Positions 15,939-23,730 of a stretch of 64,000 nt of DNA are shown here, piece after piece. The notes beneath the pieces were generated by a model. The model was not told where the DNA came from, did not search any database, and saw only the letters and a list, made by a program, of their open reading frames with translations. The position numbers and the translations under genes are program-made. The stretch lies in contig JBDWCA010000011.1 of assembly GCA_039978075.1 (NCBI GenBank), forward strand, positions 434,001 through 498,000, read 5' to 3'. The stretch comes from Anderseniella sp039978075. GTDB lineage: Bacteria > Pseudomonadota > Alphaproteobacteria > Rhizobiales > Aestuariivirgaceae. Positions within the stretch are counted from its first letter, which is position 1; the number at the start of each line of letters is the position of its first letter.

Positions 15939-16298
15939 ACGGACCGGTGTTGCAGAAATGCAACATATTGGAAGTTTTTTTCCCGGCCACTTGGCAAGTC
16001 CACCCGGTCTGTGGCATACGCGGCTCCCAATTGATGGAGTAACGCACATGCTATTCGATCGCCAATACGCGATGCTGATTGCTGCGACAGGTAACCCGCC
16101 TGCCGCGTGCGCCACTCTTGTGCCCGGAGCTGCCTCGGCAGTCTTCTGAGCCTTGCGCGGCGCCAGCCGGCATTCCTGACTTTTCAAAATAGATAACAAC
16201 TGTCCCGACCTGTCGGGCCTGGTCTTGTGTGCATTTGTTCGCCCATGTTCCAGGCCATGGTCGGTCGGGCATTTTCAATGAACCGGAGTTGACGCAGC
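15939..16298. other. Gap between rsmB and an unknown gene
   Basis: A perfect 7-bp stem TGTTGCA with a GAAA loop lies at 15948-15965, followed ten bases later by a run of T. It may act as a weak terminator for the guaB-rsmB unit. A small frame at 16048-16149 is listed separately. A CCCGAC/GTCGGG palindrome is at 16203-16216. Nothing else is recognised. Confidence 0.45.
16048..16149 (+). CDS. Possible 33-residue small protein
   Basis: ATG with a GGAG site exactly 8 bases upstream opens a frame MLFDRQYAMLIAATGNPPAA and ends in ASAVF. It is hydrophobic in the middle and has no recognised family. It precedes the 319-residue unknown gene by about 150 bases and could be a leader peptide or chance. 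The main support is the ribosome-binding site. Confidence 0.3.
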   Translation: MLFDRQYAMLIAATGNPPAACATLVPGAASAVF

Positions 16299-17258
16299 AT
16301 GGATATCCGTGATGCCAACGAAATTATCGCCTGCCTGCCGAAGGAGCGAACTGTTTATCGCTATTGCAACGATGAATATGCCGCACGGCTGCTGGCGCCA
16401 AAACTGGGCTCTGCCGGTGCGCCGGTCCGTGAAATCCGGGCCAGCCGCTGGGGACGTCTGCTTGACCGCAAGCCTGTCGCTGAGGTGCTGAAACACTGTG
16501 GCGCGGCGACCCTGTGTACCAATGACTTGCTGGGAATGCCCCGTGAGAATGATCGCGCTTATGTCCTCACGCTGGGTTTGTGGGGATGGCGAGGTGTGGA
16601 CCGCCGTCATTACCAGACCTCGCGGTCGGGCGTGAACCTGGTTCTGCAGGTCAATTTTGATCGTTCCCACGACAGAACTTACCAGCGTATGGCGCGGCCA
16701 GTCTCAAAAGTCGATCTGAATTATGACGCGCATCCGGTTTGCAAGCGGGGCCGCACTACGATGGCATGGGTACGGCTGGATATTGATCTTGCAACCGGAC
16801 AGGCCTTGATCGAAGAAGTGCAGAATGATTGGCTGCGAGGTGCGCGATGGGCGCGTGGTGCAGCCGTCAGGGCGATCAGGAACGGCAGGCCAGATGAAGT
16901 TATCTGGGGCATTGGTGCTGCAAAAAGGGTAAAGCCTTATTGTGAGTACGTGCTTAAGCATCATGCACACGACTGGGCGGAAGTGGCACTTTCCGCAGCG
17001 GTCGTTTTTCTCATCGATGAAATCGGCATCGCGCAGATCTGGTATCATGACAGCGATACCGGTGCCCGCCTGAAACGGATCAGGTGGTCAAAACCGCCGC
17101 GCTCGATCTATACCAGCCTGCCGCGCAGCTTCTGCTTTGAACGAACCTCTCAGGCACCGCCGTTTCTTGTGCCGACCGCGCCCAAGGACCTTGCCCGGCG
17201 CATGAAGCGGGGCCAGGAAAGCTTTTGGCGCATGGATGCGACCGGCAAGCTCAATTGA
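16299..17258 (+). CDS. Unrecognised 319-residue protein
   Basis: I do not recognise a family. The chain is soluble and basic, without signal peptide or membrane segments. It is rich in Trp and Arg and has the feel of a nucleic-acid or carbohydrate-associated fold. Notable stretches are LPKERTVYRYCNDEYAARLL near the start, WRGVDRRHYQTSRSG, LIEEVQNDWLRGARWARG in the middle and a basic C-terminus. Codon use matches its neighbours, so it does not look recently acquired. The start ATG follows GGAGTTGACGCAGC. It appears monocistronic, flanked by rsmB and a convergent small gene. Confidence 0.7.
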   Translation: MDIRDANEIIACLPKERTVYRYCNDEYAARLLAPKLGSAGAPVREIRASRWGRLLDRKPVAEVLKHCGAATLCTNDLLGMPRENDRAYVLTLGLWGWRGVDRRHYQTSRSGVNLVLQVNFDRSHDRTYQRMARPVSKVDLNYDAHPVCKRGRTTMAWVRLDIDLATGQALIEEVQNDWLRGARWARGAAVRAIRNGRPDEVIWGIGAAKRVKPYCEYVLKHHAHDWAEVALSAAVVFLIDEIGIAQIWYHDSDTGARLKRIRWSKPPRSIYTSLPRSFCFERTSQAPPFLVPTAPKDLARRMKRGQESFWRMDATGKLN

Positions 17259-17278
17259 GTTTGCCGGTGGCGTTGCAG

Positions 17279-17461
17279 TCAACTTACATGTGATCCGCGC
17301 ATCTGCTTGATGGCTTTGCGCACCTGCATCCATGCTTCGGCATGCTGATGCTCGCCTGAATTGCGCAACTTGTTGGCTTTTTGCGCCGCGTGTGCTTCTG
17401 CCTTTTCGCCGTACGCATCGATCAGAGCGCGGGCGTGTTCGGCAGTTTGTATCGCATTCAT
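17279..17461 (-). CDS. Small conserved-type protein of 60 residues
   Basis: Start ATG at 17461 has AGGAGA 8 bases upstream, much better than upstream alternatives. The product is an amphipathic helical protein (HARALIDAYGEKAEAHAA, then AEAWMQVRKAIKQMRG). Similar short proteins occur in Hyphomicrobiales, to my knowledge without assigned function. It is transcribed toward the preceding unknown gene and divergently from guaA. Confidence 0.6.
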   Translation of the reverse strand: MNAIQTAEHARALIDAYGEKAEAHAAQKANKLRNSGEHQHAEAWMQVRKAIKQMRGSHVS

Positions 17462-17606
17462 AAACAGCGTCTCCTCTTGAACTGAGCAAACACCCTCCAG
17501 CCGTAATGGGGCATGATACCACAAAATCCGCCGCAACTGTGAATAGCGCACGCCGTGTTTGCCTGTTTATCTTGCGGACTCGCCGGCTTTTCTGTATCCG
17601 CTCGCT

Positions 17607-19157
17607 ATGACAGACCGCCTCCTTATCATCGACTTCGGTTCGCAGGTAACCCAACTCATCGCGCGGCGACTGCGTGAACTGAGCGTATACTGCGAAATCC
17701 ACCCATATCAGAACGTCACGGATGCCTTTCTGAAAGAGTTCGCGCCAAAGGCGGTGATCCTCTCCGGCGGACCGGCATCGGTGTTCGACGATGGTGCGCC
17801 GATGCCGCCAACTGCGGTGTTCGAAATGGGCATTCCTGTATTGGGCATCTGTTATGGCCAACAGGTGATGATGCATTGCCTGGGTGGTCTGGTGGAGCGC
17901 GGTGAAGGCACGGCGGAGTTTGGCCGGGCCTATGTGACACCGGCGGACGGCAATCTGGCACTGCTGGACGGCTGGTTCGATGCAGGCGACGAACAGGTCT
18001 GGATGAGCCACGGCGATCATGTGTCCAGGCTTGCACAGGGGTTTGAGGTCTTTGGCACATCGCCCAACGCGCCGTTTGCCATCACTGCTGACAAATCACG
18101 CAATTTCTTTGCCGTACAATTTCACCCGGAAGTCCACCACACGCCGCGCGGTGCAAAGCTGTATGAGAACTTTGTCAGGCTGGCCGGCTTCACCGGTGAC
18201 TGGACCATGGAAGCCTACAAGGATCAGGCCATTGCTGCCATTCGCGACCAGGTCGGATCGGGCCGGGTCATCTGTGGCCTGTCCGGTGGTGTCGATTCAT
18301 CCGTTGCAGCCGTACTGATCCATCAGGCCATCGGCGATCAGCTCACCTGCATTCTGGTCGATCATGGACTGATGCGCAAAGATGAAGCGCACCAGGTCGT
18401 CACCATGTTTCGCGAGAACTACAATATCCCGCTGGTGCTGGTGGACGCCGCCGATACATTTCTGGACGCACTCGAGGGCGAAGCTGATCCGGAAACGAAG
18501 CGCAAGACGATCGGGCGACTGTTCATCGAGGAATTCGAGCGCGAAGCCAAGAAACTCGGCGGGGCGGATTTCCTGGCGCAGGGCACCTTGTATCCGGACG
18601 TGATCGAGAGCGTTTCGTTCTCGGGCGGCCCGTCCGCCACCATCAAGTCGCACCACAATGTCGGGGGCCTGCCCGAGCGCATGAACATGCAGCTTGTCGA
18701 GCCGTTGCGCGAACTGTTCAAGGACGAGGTCAGGGCGCTTGGGCACGAACTGGGCCTGCCCGACAGCTTTATTGGCCGGCATCCGTTCCCCGGCCCGGGT
18801 CTTGCCATCCGCTGCCCCGGCGGGGTGACCCGCGACAAGGTCAGGATCCTGCAGGAGGCAGATGCCGTCTATCTCGATGAAATCCGGAAAGCCGGTCTTT
18901 ATGACGACATCTGGCAAGCGTTTGCAGTCTTGTTGCCGGTGCAGACCGTTGGTGTCATGGGCGACGGGCGAACCTACGAGTTTGTCTGTGCCCTGCGCGC
19001 GGTTACATCCGTGGACGGCATGACGGCGGATTTCTTTCCCTATGACATGGAGTTCCTGGGCCGCGTTGCCACCCGCATCATCAATGAGGTGCGCGGCATC
19101 AACCGGGTTGTCTACGACGTGACCTCAAAACCGCCCGGTACTATTGAGTGGGAGTAG
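17607..19157 (+). CDS. guaA: GMP synthase (glutamine-hydrolysing)
   Basis: Converts XMP to GMP using glutamine and ATP. The ATG at 17607 gives 516 residues, the usual length; an upstream in-frame TTG would add 16. The class I glutamine amidotransferase domain has its nucleophile C82 in GICYGQQ and the His-Glu pair in FHPEVHHT. The ATP pyrophosphatase P-loop is SGGVDSS from residue 226. The C-terminal dimerisation domain ends in KPPGTIEWE, the standard GuaA terminus. The DNA becomes AT-rich immediately after the stop. Confidence 0.96.
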   Translation: MTDRLLIIDFGSQVTQLIARRLRELSVYCEIHPYQNVTDAFLKEFAPKAVILSGGPASVFDDGAPMPPTAVFEMGIPVLGICYGQQVMMHCLGGLVERGEGTAEFGRAYVTPADGNLALLDGWFDAGDEQVWMSHGDHVSRLAQGFEVFGTSPNAPFAITADKSRNFFAVQFHPEVHHTPRGAKLYENFVRLAGFTGDWTMEAYKDQAIAAIRDQVGSGRVICGLSGGVDSSVAAVLIHQAIGDQLTCILVDHGLMRKDEAHQVVTMFRENYNIPLVLVDAADTFLDALEGEADPETKRKTIGRLFIEEFEREAKKLGGADFLAQGTLYPDVIESVSFSGGPSATIKSHHNVGGLPERMNMQLVEPLRELFKDEVRALGHELGLPDSFIGRHPFPGPGLAIRCPGGVTRDKVRILQEADAVYLDEIRKAGLYDDIWQAFAVLLPVQTVGVMGDGRTYEFVCALRAVTSVDGMTADFFPYDMEFLGRVATRIINEVRGINRVVYDVTSKPPGTIEWE

Positions 19158-19226
19158 TGTCTCTTGTTTAACTTATTGGTTTTGTTTTGTTACTGAAGTT
19201 CAGTTAACTCTTATGGTGCTGTAGAG

Positions 19227-19403
19227 GTGGAAATTTATGCTGAACTGAAAGCTGAAAAAGAGGTTTTGGAAAAGCGGATGGAGCAAGCGAAAAAAGATGA
19301 ACATAATACTGTGATCAAGCAAGAAGGTGAACTTTCTAAGGAATTCAAAATCACAGCTGTACAGTTGGAGTGTGCTTTGGCTGAAGGGGGAAGATTGAAA
19401 TGA
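19227..19403 (+). CDS. Possible short coiled-coil protein or gene fragment
   Basis: A 58-codon frame from a GTG, open further upstream to a stop near 19190, gives a Glu/Lys-rich helix (AELKAEKEVLEKRMEQAK) that would form a coiled coil. It ends in GGRLK with its TGA overlapping the next ATG (ATGA), as in translational coupling. No ribosome-binding site is seen for the GTG. It may be the surviving 3' end of a longer gene lost when the AT-rich segment was inserted after guaA. Confidence 0.4.
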   Translation: MEIYAELKAEKEVLEKRMEQAKKDEHNTVIKQEGELSKEFKITAVQLECALAEGGRLK

Positions 19404-20251
19404 TTTTCTCCAATGAGACTTTTTCTCAAGCTCTATTTGAAGGTCTTGACGATCTCTCTGAGTATGTTGCTGATAATCAGCTTGATGAGTTATTGGGTGT
19501 CAACCTGAAAGACTATGGCGACGCCTCGGTCAAGCAAATCAAATCCCCCTTATATTCTGTGAACCCTGACTTGCTAGAGGCGTTCCCTGCAGAATTAGAC
19601 GATTTATCCCGTCTGCATTTTTTTGTTCGTTCCAGAAAAGTTACTACGATTCTGGAGTTTGGGTTAGGCAAGTCAACCGTCGTATTCGATGATGCACTTA
19701 AAAAAAATAAGACAGAATTTGAAGATTACGTTGCAAACAATTTGAGAAGAGCAAACGGTTTTGAATGTCACTCAGTTGATAACTATGAGAGTTGGATAGC
19801 TGAAGTGAGGGATAAATTCCCGACGGATCGTGTGAAATTTCACTATTCTACGTTATCGATGGGATCATTTAATGATCGGATTTGTACATACTATGATCAA
19901 TTGCCCAATGTATGCCCGGATCTAATTTACCTGGATGGACCAGATCAATTCTCTCCATCGGGTGATGTACATGGTGTCACAACAAATCACCCGGACAGAA
20001 TGCCAATGTCAGCGGATATTCTTGCAATTGAGCACTTCCTATTGCCAGGAACGCTTATCGTTACCGATGGACGTACTGCAAATGCCAGGTTCTTGAAAAC
20101 AAACCTGCAGCGTGACTGGATTTATCATCACGACAGAAATTCTGATCAACACTATTTTGAACTATCTGAGACACCTCTTGGAATTTACAATGAAAGACAG
20201 ATTGAGTTTTGCTTAGGTGCTGCTTACTTTGAACGTTTAAACAATCGATAA
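19400..20251 (+). CDS. Putative class I methyltransferase, AT-rich gene
   Basis: 283 residues; GGGGGA precedes the ATG by nine bases. The middle contains ILEFGLGKSTVVFDDAL, like a SAM-binding motif I, and later DLIYLDGPDQFSPSGDV, like the acidic motif IV region of FkbM/TylF-type methyltransferases. Assignment to methyltransferases is by these motifs only. Codon choice is AT-rich (many AAA, AAT and GAT codons) and contrasts with flanking genes, which points to acquisition. Such genes are often found in surface-polysaccharide regions, but none is adjacent here. Confidence 0.5.
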   Translation: MIFSNETFSQALFEGLDDLSEYVADNQLDELLGVNLKDYGDASVKQIKSPLYSVNPDLLEAFPAELDDLSRLHFFVRSRKVTTILEFGLGKSTVVFDDALKKNKTEFEDYVANNLRRANGFECHSVDNYESWIAEVRDKFPTDRVKFHYSTLSMGSFNDRICTYYDQLPNVCPDLIYLDGPDQFSPSGDVHGVTTNHPDRMPMSADILAIEHFLLPGTLIVTDGRTANARFLKTNLQRDWIYHHDRNSDQHYFELSETPLGIYNERQIEFCLGAAYFERLNNR

Positions 20252-20424
20252 TTAATGAGCGAATGGTATGCCAATCAGAAATATACTTATCTGATCAAAG
20301 TCATTTATGGCCAAGAACAGCTGGTATTCATGTTTGGCTGCCCGGCCACAGCGCCCGGCGCCACGCTCCGTCATGATGCACAGTGCCGGCAGGCCATGTT
20401 GCTCATAAAAGGCAGCACCTGAGT

Positions 20425-21078
20425 TTAGTCCCTGCCGTCACCGACAGGGTCAACAGGGACGTCCGGTTCCGGCGGCGAGTATTCGGGTTTTTCATCACCG
20501 GGTTTTGGCGGGCTGGATTTGCCGCTGGCAAGTTTTGCTTGCGCGCATTCTGCCCATTCAAGGGCCTTTGTCAGACCCGCCAATGAAAACCGGACATTGC
20601 TGGTCTCGCCACCTTTAGCCGTATAGCTCCAGCTGATGTTGTCGCCGGGTTTGGCCTCGTCCAGTGCCTTGCCGCTTACTGCCTCGTCAAGCGCATATTC
20701 GTTCACTGACACCGGTGTTGTAATCGTCTGGCCGGAAGTGTTCAGGGCTGTGTTCTTGTCAACGGTCAGCGCGAATCCGGCCTGGGTGTCGGCAAGCCCG
20801 AGAACATCAACCAGCAGGACCTGCCAGTTGGACTGCGGGTCGGCCCGTTGAAACGTCAGGGTATGGCTGAAACCGAGCGGCGCTTTTTTATCCAGCCGGT
20901 GGGTCACGAGACGACACACAGATCCCGGTTTGCAGGTCGCGATGAAGCTGCGTGAATAGATACGGGTTTCATCAAATTTCTGATGGACCTGTTGATTGCA
21001 CAATTGTTCAGCCTGAACACTTGTTGCAGCAGGCAAAAGGCCCGTTGCAGCAATCAAGATGGATAATCGCCGTTTCAT
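20425..21078 (-). CDS. Secreted protein related to the gene at 21416-21940
   Basis: 217 residues with a clear Sec signal peptide (MKRRLSILIAATGLLPAATS, cleavage near VQA-EQ). The mature part has conserved-looking cysteines (QLCNQQ, ATCKPGSVC, WAECAQ) and a C-terminal segment LAGLTKALEWAECAQAK, followed by a Pro/Asp-rich tail. The 174-residue protein two genes upstream ends in LGDLTMATKWVDCAQAK, so the two are paralogues. A distant likeness to invasion-associated IalB-type periplasmic proteins is possible but weak. The ATG overlaps the preceding zinc-finger gene stop by one base (TAATG). Confidence 0.7.
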   Translation of the reverse strand: MKRRLSILIAATGLLPAATSVQAEQLCNQQVHQKFDETRIYSRSFIATCKPGSVCRLVTHRLDKKAPLGFSHTLTFQRADPQSNWQVLLVDVLGLADTQAGFALTVDKNTALNTSGQTITTPVSVNEYALDEAVSGKALDEAKPGDNISWSYTAKGGETSNVRFSLAGLTKALEWAECAQAKLASGKSSPPKPGDEKPEYSPPEPDVPVDPVGDGRD

Positions 21079-21419
21079 TATGTCCCGCCGCTAGCACATT
21101 CAACACACACCGCAGCTGCCGGATCAACTTCCAGACGCGCTGCAGCTATCTCGTCTCCGCAGGTGACACACCACCCGTACTCGCCATCCTCAAGTCGTCG
21201 CATGGCCTGGTCGAGCCGGGCCAGTTCCGCTGTACGAGCGCGTTCCTGAGCCTGGGCCATCGCCTGGCGCTGCATGGCATCCATTCGTGACAGCCTGCCG
21301 ACCGATTGTTGATCAAGTTCAACCGCATCGCGGTCTTCTGCCGAGATCGACGACAGCTTGCTGAGCTCGTCGCGGCGCGCCGTCAGCCGGGCCCGAGCTG
21401 TTTCCGGATCAGATGTCAT
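21078..21419 (-). CDS. DksA/TraR-family zinc-finger protein
   Basis: 113 residues. The C-terminal finger is C84-x2-C87 (WCVTCGDEI) and C105-x2-C108 (VCVECA), the four-cysteine finger of the TraR/DksA family, preceded by a helical region (QERARTAELARLDQAMRRL). DksA-type proteins bind the secondary channel of RNA polymerase and alter initiation. The acidic tip residues of DksA are not clearly present here. The start is ATG at 21419 inside an ATGA overlap with the upstream secreted-protein gene, and its own TAA overlaps the next ATG. An export signal is absent, so a cytoplasmic regulator sits between two exported proteins. Confidence 0.75.
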   Translation of the reverse strand: MTSDPETARARLTARRDELSKLSSISAEDRDAVELDQQSVGRLSRMDAMQRQAMAQAQERARTAELARLDQAMRRLEDGEYGWCVTCGDEIAAARLEVDPAAAVCVECASGGT

Positions 21420-21940
21420 TTGGCCTGTGCGCAATCAACCCATTTGGTGGCCATGGTCAGGTCGCCCAGTGCAATTTCATGGACAATTCTCTTGCCGCCG
21501 ATCAATTGAACGGTTGCATTCAGTGTCTTGGATTGAAGCATGGTGGTGAGGACAATGTCAGAGACATCATCATCTATACGCACACTCTTCATGTCTTCGG
21601 CTGCGATCAGGAAATCCGGCGCAATCCGGGTCTCGTCCTGGCCATCGAAAACCAGATCAAAACCCGCTCCGGAATCAATTGACGACGTACTCTTTACAAG
21701 CCCCAGCCAGGAACCTGATACGGAGGCCCTTTCAAGGGCGATGTCTACATTGTCGACGCTGGACAGGGAGATCGAGCACTTGCCTTTGGGGATGCATTCT
21801 GCTGAAAACGTGCCGGTCTTGACCATCATGCCGCCGTTGCTGGCGGTTGCTTCAATGCCGCAGATTTCAGCACCGATTGCCGGCGTTGCCAGTCCAATAG
21901 CGACAATGGCGACCAGGACAGTGCTCAGACGTCTGTTCAC
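21416..21940 (-). CDS. Secreted protein, first gene of a three-gene unit
   Basis: 174 residues with a Sec signal peptide (MNRRLSTVLVAIVAIGLATP, cleavage near AIGA-EI). The mature part includes EICGIEA, SAECIPKGKC and a C-terminal VDCAQAK that matches the paralogue at 20425-21078. The shared pattern is two cysteines near the start, a CxxxxxC element and a terminal W-x2-CAQAK. The function is unknown. It is divergent from nnrU and is the probable promoter-proximal gene, with the zinc-finger gene coupled through ATGA. Confidence 0.7.
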   Translation of the reverse strand: MNRRLSTVLVAIVAIGLATPAIGAEICGIEATASNGGMMVKTGTFSAECIPKGKCSISLSSVDNVDIALERASVSGSWLGLVKSTSSIDSGAGFDLVFDGQDETRIAPDFLIAAEDMKSVRIDDDVSDIVLTTMLQSKTLNATVQLIGGKRIVHEIALGDLTMATKWVDCAQAK

Positions 21941-22137
21941 GGGAAGTCTCCTGTGTAAAAGGGGGCGGCAGGTGCCGGAAATATTTGCGTGTCGCCTGTC
22001 GTCATCAGGACCAAGCGCCCAATGCGACCTATTGATGCCATTTCCATGATGTCATGGTCAATCACTGTGGCAACAGTTAGAATGAAATCGAGATTCTTTA
22101 TACAGTCCACCAGAAAACCGGAACGGATAAGATCACT

Positions 22138-22704
22138 ATGACGAAATTGATTTGGGGTATGGTACTGTTCTTCGGAGTTCACCTTGTGTCGCTTACTCCC
22201 TTGCGTGCCGCCATCACGTCAAAGCTCAGTGAGAATGCCTACAAAGGGATATATTCCCTGATTTCGCTGGCAGGTCTTGGTCTGATGATCTGGGGTTTTA
22301 TTCTGGCTCGCGGCGGCCCTGACGCTGCGCGCATTGTCTATGACCCGATTGTCGGCAGCAGCATGGTTACAATGCTGCTGGTGCTTGTTGCCTTGATCCT
22401 GCTGGCTGCATCACATGGCAAAAGCCATATTAGACTGCTCGTCAAACACCCGATGTCCCTTGGAGTCGGCCTGTGGGCAGCAGGGCATTTGCTGGTCAAT
22501 GGCAATCTGTCGGAAGTTCTGCTGTTTGGCGGTTTTCTGGCCTTGAGTGTTCTAGACATCATCGTGAACACAGCGAGAGGCAAGGTGCCGTCATATGAGC
22601 CGAAGCTGAAAAACGACATCATCGCGGTTGTCGCCGGGGTTGTTATATTCGGGGTGGTTATCAGCCTGCATCAGACACTGTTCAGCGTGTCGCCGATTTA
22701 CTGA
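22138..22704 (+). CDS. NnrU family membrane protein, copy 1
   Basis: 188 residues with about five to six hydrophobic segments. Family signs are the start (WGMVLFFGVHLVSLTPLR), KHPMSLGVGLWAAGHLLVNG and a C-terminal ISLHQTLFSVSP. NnrU proteins are linked genetically to nitrite/nitric oxide reduction in some alphaproteobacteria, and related proteins include carotenoid isomerases; no biochemical role can be given here. The 3' end overlaps the convergent cupredoxin gene by seven bases. A second NnrU-type gene is at 24776. Confidence 0.8.
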   Translation: MTKLIWGMVLFFGVHLVSLTPLRAAITSKLSENAYKGIYSLISLAGLGLMIWGFILARGGPDAARIVYDPIVGSSMVTMLLVLVALILLAASHGKSHIRLLVKHPMSLGVGLWAAGHLLVNGNLSEVLLFGGFLALSVLDIIVNTARGKVPSYEPKLKNDIIAVVAGVVIFGVVISLHQTLFSVSPIY

Positions 22705-23045
22705 TCTGGTGCGGTGATTGATAGTCGTGCTTTCATCATCGGATGAAAGGCGCAGAAATATGTTGTTTCCATACCGGCGGTAACGGTGATGCTTGCCTCT
22801 GCGCCCTTGACCAGTTCGCCGGTGTCCCAGCCGCCCTCGGTCGCGGTAGCCGTATGAGGTGCGATGTCCCGGTTGATCCAGGTAACCGTATCGCCGACGG
22901 AAACTTCAAGCCTGTCCGGTGTGAATTTGAAACCGCTGATTTCGACGCGATGCGTGCGAGGTTGGGCGATTGCAAACTGAAGGGTTGGGAAGGTCGCAGC
23001 GGCAATCGCTGCTGCAACCTTCTTCATGAATGAGCGTCGGCTCAT
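22698..23045 (-). CDS. Tat-exported cupredoxin (amicyanin/plastocyanin-like)
   Basis: 115 residues. The N-terminus SRRSFMKK followed by a hydrophobic Ala-rich stretch is a twin-arginine signal. The type 1 copper site is complete: H64 (APHTAT), C98 and H101 (FCAFHPMM) and M104. Such proteins carry single electrons in the periplasm. It lies 5 bases after the DUF4142 gene and so is probably its operon partner, divergent from the AraC regulator. A copper or nitrogen-oxide redox role is inferred from neighbours only. Confidence 0.88.
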   Translation of the reverse strand: MSRRSFMKKVAAAIAAATFPTLQFAIAQPRTHRVEISGFKFTPDRLEVSVGDTVTWINRDIAPHTATATEGGWDTGELVKGAEASITVTAGMETTYFCAFHPMMKARLSITAPDQ

Positions 23046-23050
23046 AACGC

Positions 23051-23584
23051 TTATTTGCTCACCGACTTGACCATCATCTCAGCATGATGTTCATGCGCTT
23101 TGAAAATTTTCAAACCGGCTTCAAACAGCGACTTTACTTCCGCATTCTCGATATTCGGGATGAAGGCGTTGCCGACCAGGTCGTTGACCGCCTTGTGATA
23201 GGCAAGTTCGTTTTCTGCATAGCGCTTGTCAAAGGCTGCACCGCGAAGCTGGCTCATCTCGTCGACCAGCTTTTCCGAATTTGCCGTCAGTTGTTTGCTG
23301 AGGAAGTTGTCCTGCGGCTGCGCATTGAGCTTCTTGAGCAGTGCAAGGGCCTGCTCGTTTACGGCTGTGTGATCGCGGATCATGGTGCGGGCAAATTCGT
23401 GAATGGCTGGATTGTTCGAGATGGCCAGAGCCAGGTGCGCATAACGAATATCGATATTATCAGCCACATAGGCAACGTGGGCAATCTGCAAGTCATTCAG
23501 CTCTGCCGGTGATTGTGCGGCAGACGGCGTCGCCTGCAAAGCAAGTGCAAGCATGGAGGCGGCAAGGAGGAGTTTCTGTTTCAT
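23051..23584 (-). CDS. DUF4142 periplasmic protein
   Basis: 177 residues with a signal peptide (MKQKLLLAASMLALALQATP, cleavage near SAAQ). The mature part is helical, with repeated His/Glu pattern pieces (FARTMIRDHTAVNEQAL, ENELAYHKAVNDL, FKAHEHHAEMM) characteristic of the ferritin-like DUF4142 fold, which suggests metal binding. It is first in a two-gene unit with the cupredoxin. The AraC gene is transcribed away from a shared 146-bp region. Confidence 0.82.
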   Translation of the reverse strand: MKQKLLLAASMLALALQATPSAAQSPAELNDLQIAHVAYVADNIDIRYAHLALAISNNPAIHEFARTMIRDHTAVNEQALALLKKLNAQPQDNFLSKQLTANSEKLVDEMSQLRGAAFDKRYAENELAYHKAVNDLVGNAFIPNIENAEVKSLFEAGLKIFKAHEHHAEMMVKSVSK

Positions 23585-23730
23585 GGGGTTTGCGTCCTTT
23601 TGAGGTTGATCCGACAGGATCTCTCCTGAGCGACGAATGCAGTAAATCGGATAGATTTCGGACGTTCAATTTCCGATCGTCCGTAATGCTTGATTGATCG
23701 TCCTGATTTATTGCCGGATAGAGGATTATC

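Noticed and set aside
15948..15990. Stem with GAAA loop as a full terminator for rsmB
   Set aside because: The T run is ten bases away from a seven-base stem; kept only as a possible weak signal in the gap description.
20255..20422. 55-codon plus-strand frame after the AT-rich methyltransferase gene
   Set aside because: No ribosome-binding site, no homology recognised and an abrupt composition change in the middle; likely chance.
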